This document shows, in pieces, positions 1 to 7,129 of a DNA stretch of 64,000 nt; the first letter of the stretch is position 1, and each line of letters begins with the position of its first letter. Source of the DNA: CAWJKP01 sp963843465. Lineage in GTDB: Bacteria > Planctomycetota > Planctomycetia > Pirellulales > Thermoguttaceae. Position numbers and translations under genes: made by a program. Under the pieces are notes generated by a model, which worked only from the letters and a program-made list of their open reading frames with translations, searched no databases and had not been told where the DNA came from. The stretch is taken from contig CAWJKP010000001.1 in the NCBI GenBank assembly GCA_963843465.1, positions 2,550,228 to 2,614,227 of the forward strand, given 5' to 3'.

Positions 1-84
1 CGAGCCTCTCGCCGTTTGCCTTTGACCCTGGGGATCAGCTATCGGGGCGGCGGTTGTCTACCACGCCAAGTGCATGGATACTGC

Positions 85-2079
85 TCACGCAACTTCCTTG
101 AACTTCGACTTCGGTGCTCCGCACACCGGGCACTGGTCGGGGGCACCGCCAACATGCGTGTGGCCACAGACATCGCACACGTAGATGGAGGCGGGCGTTA
201 GGTCGCTACCTGCCTCCAGGGCCTCCAACGCCTTGCTGTACAGGTCGTAGTGCGTCTTCTCGACGGTGTTGGCATTGCGGAAAGAAATCACCGCCGCCTT
301 GTTCCCCTCGGCTTCGGCTTCCTTGATGAAGGCGGGGTACATTTCCTTGAACTCGTACCCCTCACCCTCGATGGCGGCCTGAAGGTTCTGTTTCGTGTCC
401 TTAACGCCACCCATAACACGCAGATGGGCATGAGCATGGACTGTCTCAGCCGCCGCAGCCGCACGGAACAACTTGGCGATCTGGGGATGCCCTTCGGCCT
501 CCGCTTTGGCGGCGAAGGCGAGGTACTTCCGGTTGGCTTGGCTCTCACCGGCAAAGGCGGCTTGCAGGTTATCTTGGGTGGACATGCGATTCTTCTCCTC
601 TTGTTGGATTTTGGGTGTGGTTGATAAAGACAATTGGGGTTCTGGTTGCGACCAGCCGACCCCGGCAAACTTGACGCCGGTCAGGTCGGCCATTTCCCGT
701 TTCCAGGTGGTGATGTCGCTCAGGTTAAACTGGCTGAGATTCGTGTGCCCGCAGGCACGGGCCATGACCTTCATCAGTTCGACCGAGGCCGTCAGGAAAC
801 GGGCCAGCCGTGTGGACGCCTCTTCGATGTTGAGCCTCGCCCGCAGTTCTTCCTTCTGGGTTGCGATTCCTGCCGGGCAGTTGTTGGTGTTGCAGATTCT
901 CGCTGCCACACAACCAATGGCCTGGATGGCGGCATTGGCGATGGCGATCCCATCGGCCCCCAGGCACAACGCCTTGATGAAGTCGGCGGGGGTTCGCAAG
1001 CCTCCGGTGACGATGAGGGTGATGTCGGTTCGGCCTCGCCGGTCCAGATGGCGGCGACCCCGTGCCAGGGCCGGAATCGTCGGCACCGAGATATTGTCCC
1101 GAAAGATCAGCGGAGCGGCTCCGGTGGCCCCGCCACGGCCATCGAGAATGATGTAGTCCACGCCCGCTTGAAGGGCAAAGTCGATGTCGTCTTCGATGTG
1201 CTGGGCCGACATCTTTATCCCGATGGGGATGCCGCCCGTCACTTCCCGCACACGATCAGCGAAGTTTCGGAAATCATCGGGACTGGTCAGGTCACGGAAC
1301 GATGGTGGCGAAACGGCGGGTTGTCCCTCGGGGAGCCTGCGAATGGTGGCGATCTTCCCTTTGACCTTGCTGCCAGGAAGATGGCCTCCCGTACCGGTCT
1401 TCGCTGCCTGCCCGGCTTTGAAGTGGAATGCCCGAATATGAGGGAGCAGGTCTTCGGTGTAACCGAACTTGGCCGATCCTAACTCAAACATGTACCGGGA
1501 ATTGGCGGCGTTTTCTTCCGGCAGCATTCCGCCTTCGCCCGACGCAATTCCGGTGCCCGCCATCTCGGCACCCTTGGCCAGGGCCGTCTTCGCCTCCTCG
1601 GACAAGGCCCCGAAGCTCATGTCGGAGACGAAGATCGGGATTTCCAACCGTAGCGGCTTCCGAGCATTCGGTCCAATCACCAGTTCCGTACCGACCTCAA
1701 CATCTTCGGCCAGGGGCTTCCTTGCCAGTTGAGCCGGAAGGACTTGGATGTCGTCCCATTGAGGAAGCGTCGGCCTCGGCACGCCCATCGCTCCCATTGG
1801 GCCATGATGTCCGGTCTTGTCGAGACCGTCCCGTGCCAGAGAGTGGATGAACTCCAGGGTTGGTTCCAGGGGCGTGTTCTTCGCCACCGGAGGACCTTCT
1901 GGATGAACCGGAGAGCCGACTTCGAGTACATCGGCGGTGACTTTGGCGGCTTCTGTGAAGAGGTCTTTGCCCGCACCGCAGCCGGGACATGTCCAATCAC
2001 CGGGAAGGCCGTACCAAGGAACACCCTCTTGATCTTCGTCGTAAACGTAACCACAGACAGAGCATTCGTACCGGGCCAT
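85..2079 (-). CDS. Rubredoxin / FMN-dependent glutamate synthase-like / rubrerythrin fusion
   Basis: A 664-residue three-part redox protein. Residues 1-45 form a rubredoxin with CxxC pairs at 6/9 and 31/34. Residues of roughly 80-480 are an FMN-binding glutamate-synthase (GltB-type) domain with the iron-sulfur motif CNTNNCPAG near residue 394. Residues 499-664 are a complete rubrerythrin: a ferritin-like di-iron helical bundle, then a C-terminal rubredoxin-like domain with two CxxC pairs. Rubredoxins and rubrerythrins of these families carry electrons to reduce peroxide, and the middle domain is an oxidoreductase of uncertain substrate. I chose the ATG at 2079 because a GAGG lies 9 bases upstream and the rubredoxin starts at once; the open frame extends to 2172. 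The rubrerythrin part begins with its own ATG and Shine-Dalgarno, so it may also be made alone. Confidence 0.9.
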   Translation of the reverse strand: MARYECSVCGYVYDEDQEGVPWYGLPGDWTCPGCGAGKDLFTEAAKVTADVLEVGSPVHPEGPPVAKNTPLEPTLEFIHSLARDGLDKTGHHGPMGAMGVPRPTLPQWDDIQVLPAQLARKPLAEDVEVGTELVIGPNARKPLRLEIPIFVSDMSFGALSEEAKTALAKGAEMAGTGIASGEGGMLPEENAANSRYMFELGSAKFGYTEDLLPHIRAFHFKAGQAAKTGTGGHLPGSKVKGKIATIRRLPEGQPAVSPPSFRDLTSPDDFRNFADRVREVTGGIPIGIKMSAQHIEDDIDFALQAGVDYIILDGRGGATGAAPLIFRDNISVPTIPALARGRRHLDRRGRTDITLIVTGGLRTPADFIKALCLGADGIAIANAAIQAIGCVAARICNTNNCPAGIATQKEELRARLNIEEASTRLARFLTASVELMKVMARACGHTNLSQFNLSDITTWKREMADLTGVKFAGVGWSQPEPQLSLSTTPKIQQEEKNRMSTQDNLQAAFAGESQANRKYLAFAAKAEAEGHPQIAKLFRAAAAAETVHAHAHLRVMGGVKDTKQNLQAAIEGEGYEFKEMYPAFIKEAEAEGNKAAVISFRNANTVEKTHYDLYSKALEALEAGSDLTPASIYVCDVCGHTHVGGAPDQCPVCGAPKSKFKEVA
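586..600 (-). promoter_or_regulatory. Internal ribosome binding site before the rubrerythrin part
   Basis: GAGGAG at 595-600 lies nine bases before an in-frame ATG at 585 that starts the rubrerythrin part of the fusion. The codons between the synthase domain and this ATG are A-rich and look like former intergenic spacer. Internal initiation giving a 166-residue free rubrerythrin is therefore plausible, but this is an inference. Confidence 0.5.
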
Positions 2080-2119
2080 CACTTCCATCCTCGTATCGCC
2101 GGGATCTTGAACTGGCGAT

Positions 2120-2125
2120 ATTCTA
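2120..2125 (-). promoter_or_regulatory. Possible -10 element (TAGAAT) for the fusion gene
   Basis: The minus strand reads GGTAGAAT about 40 bases upstream of the chosen start at 2079. No convincing -35 element is visible. The same box occurs ahead of other genes in this window. Confidence 0.3.
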
Positions 2126-2504
2126 CCATTGGGGAAGGGCTGACGACAGTTACTCCCGGTTACGCATGACAAAGCCTCTTGGTGTGGCTCTCCTATTTCA
2201 CGGCAGCTACAATGTCAGTCCCAAGAAAACGAAGAAGCCCGCACAATGGAGGCAGGCTTCTTCTTACGAGTTTTTCTGAGGAAGAGGCGGTACGCCAACC
2301 TCGGCCACCTGCTGCCCATGTTTCCTATCGAGCGAGCGGTGAAAACCCGGTGTGTCGGCCCTCCCTCTCGGCTGGCCAGCCACCTCAAGTATATCACTCG
2401 TCATAAGCATTGCAATGGTGTTCTGAACCAGCTAGGCGAGGCAGCGGAAGGGCAACCCCCCCTATAGACCGCTACAATGGGTTCGGCCAAGAAGTGGTGA
2501 TTCC
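2126..2504. other. Intergenic stretch without a supported gene
   Basis: No ORF here looks coding on either strand. It holds a hairpin of GAAGAAGCC (2231-2239) with GGCTTCTTC (2255-2263), followed on the plus strand by TTTTT at 2271-2275. That shape suits a terminator, but no plus-strand gene is seen upstream. Two CTACAAT boxes (near 2206 and 2470) resemble the -10 elements seen elsewhere in the window. Confidence 0.4.
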
Positions 2505-2532
2505 TTGCATTCTCCACTGACCCTGGTACAGT
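2505..2532 (+). promoter_or_regulatory. Putative sigma70-type promoter of the histone-like gene
   Basis: TTGCAT (2505-2510) and TACAGT (2527-2532) are separated by 16 bases and lie about 50 bases upstream of the start codon at 2583. Confidence 0.45.
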
Positions 2533-2582
2533 AAGGCGTATTGAGCGGCTGGATTCCATCACTCATCGAGGAGGAGCACCTT

Positions 2583-3074
2583 ATGGCGAAGAAGAAGGCG
2601 GCAAAGAAGGTCGTGGCAAAGAAAAGGGCTGTGAAGAAGGCGACTCTGAAGAAGAAGGGCGTGGCAAAGAAGGCCACCAAGAAAGTCGCCAAGAAAAAGG
2701 CAGCGGAGAAAGTCACCAAGAAGGCGGTCAAGAAGGCCACCAAGAAGCCTGAAAAGAAGATGCCTGCCAAGAAGGCAGCGAAGAAGGGCACGAAGAAATC
2801 AGCGAAGAAGGCCGTCAAGAAGAAGGCCAAGAAAACCGCCCAGAAGCCGTCCAAGAAGAAGGTCGCCAAGACGGAGATCGCCGCAGCCCCAACTCCGGTC
2901 TTGGAGCAGGCTCCAACTCTGGTCGTTGAACAGGGACCGATCCCGGTTCAGCAGACTCTCTTCCCGGAAATGGCGTCCGATCCGCCGCCACATCCTGTGC
3001 AGGATGAGCAGCCTGAAGGGACAGAATCACCACAGCCCGTGTCCGATTCAGGTTCGGCCACACTGTTCCCCTGA
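2583..3074 (+). CDS. Histone H1-like lysine/alanine-rich protein
   Basis: A 163-residue protein. Its first two thirds are built of irregular AKK, KKA and AAKK repeats, as in bacterial histone-H1-like proteins (Hc1/HctA type) and in C-terminal tails of eukaryotic H1. Such proteins bind DNA non-specifically and compact the nucleoid. The last 65 residues differ: they are acidic, rich in Pro and Gln, and lack lysine clusters, so they may be a separate interaction tail. The start at 2583 is set by the purine-rich GAGGAGGAG just upstream; an in-frame ATG at 2541 has no such site. The gene converges on the guanine deaminase, with 23 bases between the stops. Confidence 0.8.
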   Translation: MAKKKAAKKVVAKKRAVKKATLKKKGVAKKATKKVAKKKAAEKVTKKAVKKATKKPEKKMPAKKAAKKGTKKSAKKAVKKKAKKTAQKPSKKKVAKTEIAAAPTPVLEQAPTLVVEQGPIPVQQTLFPEMASDPPPHPVQDEQPEGTESPQPVSDSGSATLFP

Positions 3075-3097
3075 GTGAACAATTCATTGGGGTTTGG

Positions 3098-3565
3098 TCA
3101 GTACGCCACTCGATCCGGCTTCCGCAGCCAAGCGGCAAACGCCTCGCATGCTTCTTGGCGAAGGGCATTCACCATTGGGATCGCACGGCGGTCGGGCGGG
3201 AGGCCAAGTTGCCGGTAGAACGGGGCGTCGTCAAAGCCAGCAGCGGTGGCATCTTCACAGGTAGCGGCGTAGTAGATTCGCTCCAGGCGTGCCCAGTAGA
3301 TCGCCGCAAAGCACATCGGACACGGCTCGCAACTGGTGTAGATTTCGCAGCCCGCAAGGGAGTATGTCCCCAGTCGACAACAGGCATCCCGAATGGCAAC
3401 GATCTCCGCATGAGCGGTCGGGTCATTGGTCGAGGTCACCCGATTCCAACCGCACCCGACGATCTCCCCATTCCTCACGATGACGGCTCCGAACGGCCCG
3501 CCCTCGCCAGCTTCCATCTTCTCCAGAGAAAGCCGAATCGCTTCACGGAGGAACTTTGGGTTCAT
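3098..3565 (-). CDS. guaD: Guanine deaminase (CDA-fold nucleoside deaminase)
   Basis: A 155-residue zinc-dependent cytidine-deaminase-fold protein. It has the HAE motif (Zn ligand and catalytic Glu) in TAHAEIVAIR and the second zinc site in SCEPCPMC. The GGPFGAVIV start, the NDPTAHAE stretch, the YWAR segment, the AGFDD motif and the length match Bacillus-type GuaD closely from memory; that enzyme converts guanine to xanthine. Its ATG overlaps the TGA of the SprT-like gene (ATGA), so the two genes are very likely cotranscribed and translationally coupled. A related nucleoside or tRNA adenosine deaminase is the main alternative, but the C-terminal motifs favour guanine deaminase. Confidence 0.8.
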   Translation of the reverse strand: MNPKFLREAIRLSLEKMEAGEGGPFGAVIVRNGEIVGCGWNRVTSTNDPTAHAEIVAIRDACCRLGTYSLAGCEIYTSCEPCPMCFAAIYWARLERIYYAATCEDATAAGFDDAPFYRQLGLPPDRRAIPMVNALRQEACEAFAAWLRKPDRVAY

Positions 3566-4341
3566 GCGTGTGGCTCCGTTGCTGACTTCACCACCTCCAA
3601 GAGTTGCACCGGAACATAGAACTTGATGTAATGTTTGCCGTTGGAATAACGCTGTCCCTCACGATCTTCGACCAACACGGTAGCCCGCCTACTGACTCTA
3701 TTGACGATGCCCGTGCGTTCGACGCCCTCGAACCTGAACCGGACCACCACTCCCGGCCTGATGCCGAATTTCACCAGTGCTTTTTCCCTTGGCGTAATGA
3801 GCAGGTGCTTGTTCGTCGTGTGACCGAAGAACCGCAGGGTAATCGAATGAAATCGAGGCTGCGAACAACTTGACTTGCCCCAAAGCAACATCTCGATCAG
3901 GTGGACAAGCTCATGTTCCATGACTCGCTGGAGTGCGTCTAAGCGATCACGGCAGGTGATGCCGCTGGCCGTAATTGGGCGATGGTCTTCTCCGCTAAAA
4001 CACTCGAACAGAATGGCGGTGGAAACGCCGATTTCGAACCACCGCCTGCCGCTTCTGTCGCCGTGGTAAGCCGTCTTGCCTCCTGAGTTCGTCATTCGTC
4101 TTGAGAGGCGGAAGTACAACGGGATCGTGCCGAGCGTCTCCTTGATCTGCCCCTGGAAGAAGTTGTTGTCGTATTCAGCAAACAGGAGTTCCAGGTCCGC
4201 AGGATGGACTCTTGTGAAGTTGGGACCGTCAATGTACTTCGACTTGCTCAGCACGGTGGCATGGACCTGTGCCGTCCTGCCGGAAATCTCTTCGGCATCT
4301 AGGGTGGTCGATTCAACAATTTGAAGTAGGTTCCCCGGCAT
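3562..4341 (-). CDS. SprT-like zinc metalloprotease domain protein
   Basis: A 259-residue protein with the zinc-protease signature HELVHLIEML near residue 140, preceded by an SprT-like segment (LLFAEYDNNFFQGQI, then a strand with RLSRRM). The C-terminal 80 residues form a small basic, beta-rich domain. SprT-like proteins are related to the Spartan/Wss1 family, but the bacterial substrates are not established. The gene overlaps guaD by four bases. Upstream it is divergent from the aldo/keto reductase fragment, with a TAGAAT box reading toward it. No signal peptide is visible, so the product is probably cytoplasmic. Confidence 0.75.
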   Translation of the reverse strand: MPGNLLQIVESTTLDAEEISGRTAQVHATVLSKSKYIDGPNFTRVHPADLELLFAEYDNNFFQGQIKETLGTIPLYFRLSRRMTNSGGKTAYHGDRSGRRWFEIGVSTAILFECFSGEDHRPITASGITCRDRLDALQRVMEHELVHLIEMLLWGKSSCSQPRFHSITLRFFGHTTNKHLLITPREKALVKFGIRPGVVVRFRFEGVERTGIVNRVSRRATVLVEDREGQRYSNGKHYIKFYVPVQLLEVVKSATEPHA

Positions 4342-4397
4342 ATTATCCCCAGCCTGATCGGGACTGTTCGCCCACGTCTTGTTGCTCTTGAAGGAGA

Positions 4398-4430
4398 ATT
4401 CTACCAGATTTGGCTCGGTCCTAGTAGAAT
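4398..4430. promoter_or_regulatory. Divergent pair of GTAGAAT -10-like boxes
   Basis: ATTCTAC (4398-4404) and GTAGAAT (4424-4430) form a 7-bp inverted repeat. Each half reads as a GTAGAAT box toward one of the flanking divergent genes. No -35 element is recognisable for either direction. Confidence 0.35.
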
Positions 4431-4455
4431 GGCCGTATCCAGAGGAGACTCGCCC

Positions 4456-4660
4456 ATGAGACGCCGTGGTTTTCTAGCGACTGCCGGTGCCCTTTCCGTA
4501 CTTGACCCCGCCTACCTCGCCGCCAAAGAGAGACTGGCGGCAGGGAAGGCCACTCGGCGGCCACTGCCAAAGCGGCAGTATGGTCGCACCAAGGAGAAGC
4601 TCTCGATCATCGGTTTCGGCGGCATGATGGTGATGGACGTGTCGCCCAAGGAGGCGGCCA
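4456..4660 (+). pseudogene. Truncated Tat-exported aldo/keto reductase (5' fragment)
   Basis: The first 68 or so codons match the N-terminus of planctomycete aldo/keto reductases: a twin-arginine-type leader (MRRRGFLATAG), then LPKRQYGRTKEKLSIIGFGG, the first strand of the TIM barrel. After AAK (about 4660) similarity stops and the frame runs into unrelated sequence, ending at 4743 in the start of the next small ORF. The catalytic Asp, Tyr, Lys and His region is absent, so no enzyme can be made. AGAGGAG at 4441-4447 sits eight bases before the ATG at 4456, showing that the 5' end is intact. Confidence 0.65.
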
Positions 4661-4739
4661 AACTTCGGCTCCGGTTCGTTTCCTGCATACCCGATCTTGA
4701 AACCTGTGCTACAATGTTGACCAGAGGAGAACACCGACA

Positions 4740-4874
4740 ATGAAGAACTATCGCCCCAAACCACAGTTTGGCCGGAAAGAGAAGACGCTGCAATCGAAGC
4801 CCATGGGTTATCGGCTTCGCTTGGTCGGCGGCAAGCTGGTCACAGTCCCCGTTGGAAAGGGAGACAAGAAATGA
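4740..4874 (+). CDS. Small basic hypothetical protein (44 aa)
   Basis: ATG at 4740 and TGA at 4872-4874 enclose 44 codons. The product is strongly basic (start MKNYRPKPQFGRKEK, end VGKGDKK) with a short hydrophobic beta-like centre (YRLRLVGGKLVTVPV). AGAGGAGA lies ten bases before the ATG. A TACAAT box at 4710-4715 would give a very short leader. I do not recognise the family. The strong ribosome site and absence of rare codons support a real gene rather than a shadow. Confidence 0.5.
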   Translation: MKNYRPKPQFGRKEKTLQSKPMGYRLRLVGGKLVTVPVGKGDKK

Positions 4875-4944
4875 CATTGTGAGGGGCACTGAAAGAAGTG
4901 CTGGTCGCTGCTCACCAGCCTTGCACGATGCTAGCGGGAAGATG

Positions 4945-5328
4945 ATGACTGAGAAGCCCAGCAGCGTGTTCGTTACCTACATCGCCACCTCCGCCGAAAG
5001 GCTGTGGGAGGCTCTCACCAGCGGCGGGTTCACCAAGCAGTATTTCTTTGGCCGTCGCATGGAGTCGGACTGGGAGGTCGGCTCTCCCTGGAAGCTGATG
5101 ATGGAGGACGACCGCATCGACTGCCAGGGGAAGGTACTGGAGAGCGATCCACCTCGACGCCTCGCACTGACCTGGCACGTCGAATGGATGGAAGAACTGC
5201 GCCGCCTTCCTGAAACCGTCGTCACGTTTCAGATCGACCCACTGGGCAATGTTGTCCGGCTCACGGTCAGCGAGTTCCACCCGGAGGGCATCGACGAGAC
5301 GTACGTGGAAGGCGGTCGCCGTGGCTGG
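4945..5328 (+). pseudogene. SRPBCC/AHSA1-family protein, 3' end lost
   Basis: About 128 codons encode an SRPBCC (AHSA1, START-like) domain: an opening strand with VTYIATSAERLWEALT, then GFTKQYFFGR, a WEVGSPW turn, and a late strand near RLTVSEFH. Relatives run about 25 residues further to finish the long C-terminal helix. Here the frame enters insertion-sequence DNA directly after GGRRGW, so the ligand-binding cavity would be incomplete. ATG at 4942 or 4945 could start it. The lost 3' part is not seen beyond the element's other end, so a deletion accompanied or followed insertion. Confidence 0.7.
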
Positions 5329-6157
5329 TCATGCCTCCAGGTACACCGCCCGTGGCGTGCGGTAGTCCAAGGCCGCGTGGATCCTCTCTTGATTGTAGTG
5401 CGGGAAGTAGGTCGCCAGGCCCGCCTGCAAGGCAAGTGGCGTGGCGTAGTCGTGGAGGTAGAGATGCTCGTACTTCACCGTCCGCCACAATCGCTCCACG
5501 AACACGTTGTCCATCCAACGCCGGCGGCCATCCATGCTCACCGCCACACCCGCCGCCTCCAAGCGGCTGGTGAACGCTTCGGCCGTGTACTGCACGCCCT
5601 GATCGGTCTTGAAGATTTCCGGTGTTGCGGCGGACAACGCTTCCTCCAAGGCATCCAGGCAGAACTGTCCGTCCAAAGTGTTCCACGAGCGCCAGGAAAG
5701 CACGTAGCGGCTGTACCAGTCCATGACCACCGTCAGGTACATCCAGCCCTGGGGCATCGGCACGTAGGTGATGTCGCTGGACCACACCTGGTCGGGCCGC
5801 ACGATCTTCACGTTTCGCAGCAAATACGGGTAAATCCGTTGCCCCGGCGCCGCGCGACAGACGCCGCTTGGGGTAGACCATTTCCAGCCCCATCAGCCGC
5901 ATCAAACGCCCGGCCCGCTTGCGATCGATGCCGAACAACTCGGCCATCTTCCGACTGCCGTAAAAGGGAGTTTTCAGGTACTGCTCGTCGATCCTGCGCA
6001 TCAACGCCAGGTTCTCCGCCGACTCTCCCGTCGGCTCGTAGTACCAGCTCGATCAATTCAGGCCCAACAGTTCGCATTGTCGTCGTACGCTCACTTCCGG
6101 ATGGTTCGGATCAATGCACTCTCGCTTGAACTCAATCGAGTCGGGCAACTTGTTTTT
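5329..6157 (-). pseudogene. IS3-family transposase OrfB, inactivated
   Basis: Two reading frames together spell an IS3 OrfB with an rve/DDE integrase core. The N-terminal part (MRRIDEQYLKTPFYGSRKM, then KRAGRLMRLMGLEMVYPKRR) is in one frame. The catalytic core (DQVWSSDITYVP, MDWYSRYVLSW, FKTDQGVQYT, NQERIHAAL) is in another. The frame changes near 5852, where CGCG looks like a four-base insertion. An in-frame TGA near 6056 (expected CGA, Arg) cuts the N-terminus. The DDE residues are still visible in the core segment, which suggests recent decay. Confidence 0.8.
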
Positions 6158-6425
6158 TCAACCAGCCCAGCTCCATCCGCAGCCGACCGATCTGCTCGTA
6201 CAGTTCGGCGACCAGTGCCTCTTGCTCTCGGGCTTCCCGATGGTGATCGTCGGAGAACAGCTCCGTCGCGCCTTCGAGCAACCGCCGCTTCCACTGACCG
6301 ATCTGTGTCGCATGGATGCCAAAGGTGGAAGCCAGTTGGCCCATCGTCCGATCGCCCCGCACCGCCGCCAGGGCCGCCTTCGCCTTCAGCGCCGCCTCGA
6401 TCCGTCGCCGTTTCGCTGCCATCAT
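6132..6425 (-). CDS. IS3-family transposase OrfA (helix-turn-helix)
   Basis: About 97 residues with the OrfA pattern: a basic start, a helix-turn-helix (LASTFGIHATQIGQWKRRL), then a leucine-zipper-like coiled coil (EALVAELYEQIGRLRMELGWLKKQ). It binds the element's terminal repeats and joins OrfB in the transposase. A GGAGG sits directly before two tandem ATG codons at 6425 and 6422. It ends just past a run of six A residues; the OrfB-coding frame opens within that run. Slippage in the run could therefore fuse the two products, or one base has been gained. Confidence 0.8.
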   Translation of the reverse strand: MMAAKRRRIEAALKAKAALAAVRGDRTMGQLASTFGIHATQIGQWKRRLLEGATELFSDDHHREAREQEALVAELYEQIGRLRMELGWLKKQVARLD

Positions 6426-6430
6426 TTCCT

Positions 6431-6489
6431 CCAAGAACTGGACCTATCCTACCAAGGATTCGACCTAAAGTCGTGGTCCAGTTTCTTGG
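6431..6489. repeat. Inverted repeat at the end of the IS
   Basis: CCAAGAACTGGACC (6431-6444) pairs with GGTCCAGTTTCTTGG (6475-6489) with one bulged base and a 30-base loop. It lies between the element's end and the OrfA start, so it could be a transposase-binding or transcription-blocking hairpin. Confidence 0.6.
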
Positions 6490-6509
6490 GGCCACTATAG
6501 GCAACAGCC

Positions 6510-6707
6510 ATGTTCGATCCCGACTATTGTGAAAAACGCTGTCCGGTTTGCACCAGGGCCAGGAAGGGCAATCGCTTTGCCCGATTCCTTCAAGCCATCG
6601 AGACGGTGATTACCTTTGGCGGCTGCCCTTGGGGGCGAGCGAGGGAGAAGAAGTATGGGGTGAAGCCGAATGAACCACTGCCCGAGGCGGGCGCGCATAA
6701 TCCATAG
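6510..6707 (+). CDS. Small cysteine-containing hypothetical protein (65 aa)
   Basis: A 65-residue protein with three cysteines in CEKRCPVC near the start and a fourth in GGCPWGRAREKKYG. That pattern resembles a small metal-binding or redox peptide, and I recall similar short hypothetical proteins in planctomycetes without a known role. It begins 16 bases past the end of the insertion sequence. Its stop codon lies only ten bases before the start of the VOC gene, whose ribosome site overlaps the stop region, so the two probably share a transcript. Confidence 0.55.
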   Translation: MFDPDYCEKRCPVCTRARKGNRFARFLQAIETVITFGGCPWGRAREKKYGVKPNEPLPEAGAHNP

Positions 6708-6717
6708 GGAGGAACCA

Positions 6718-7098
6718 ATGGCCGAATTCAGCCACGCCATCATCTTCGTCAGCGACATGGCTCAATCCGTGGCCTTCTACCGCGATGTCCTGGGGCTGAC
6801 AGTCCGATTTGAGTCGGCCAAGTGGACCGAGTTTGAGACACCGGGAAGCACGCTGGCCCTGCACCTTGCCGACGCCCCCAGCGATGCGGCGGCCATTTCC
6901 GCCGACGCGATCCCGGCAGGCCAGTGCCACCTGAGCTTCGCCGTGGACGACCTCGATGCCTTCCATCGGGAAATGGTTGCCAAAGGCATTCCCTGCCTGC
7001 AACCGCCCGAAGAAGAGGATTTTGGTGGAAGGCTGGCCGGGTATGCCGATCCCGATGGCCTGCCGTTCTGGGTGGACGACAAGTCGAAGGACTTGTGA
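6718..7098 (+). CDS. VOC-family (glyoxalase/bleomycin-resistance fold) protein
   Basis: A 126-residue single-domain VOC protein. It has the N-terminal strand with HAIIFVSDMAQSVAFYRDVLGL, a second half opening CHLSFAVDDLDAFHREM, and the closing motif GRLAGYADPDGLPFWV. The His and Glu positions typical of metal ligands in this fold are largely kept, but Asp/Gly replaces the usual Glu near the end. Substrate cannot be told from sequence; members include lyases, dioxygenases and drug-binding proteins. The start at 6718 is fixed by AGGGAGGA at 6706-6713. Confidence 0.85.
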   Translation: MAEFSHAIIFVSDMAQSVAFYRDVLGLTVRFESAKWTEFETPGSTLALHLADAPSDAAAISADAIPAGQCHLSFAVDDLDAFHREMVAKGIPCLQPPEEEDFGGRLAGYADPDGLPFWVDDKSKDL

Positions 7099-7129
7099 TG
7101 GAGCAGCGGAGTGGTCGGCGGCACGCTGC

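Larger units (their letters stand above)
5329..6494 (-). mobile_element. Degraded IS3-family insertion sequence
   Basis: A two-ORF transposon on the minus strand with an OrfA helix-turn-helix protein and an OrfB DDE transposase. Its upstream end at about 6494 starts TGGCCCC, compatible with an IS3-type TG terminus. The opposite terminal repeat is missing: the OrfB stop codon (5329-5331) directly abuts host coding sequence. OrfB has at least two lesions, so the element is not autonomous. Confidence 0.8.

Noticed and set aside
2231..2275. Terminator-like hairpin with a T run
   Set aside because: No gene reads into it on the plus strand, so I leave it as a described hairpin only.
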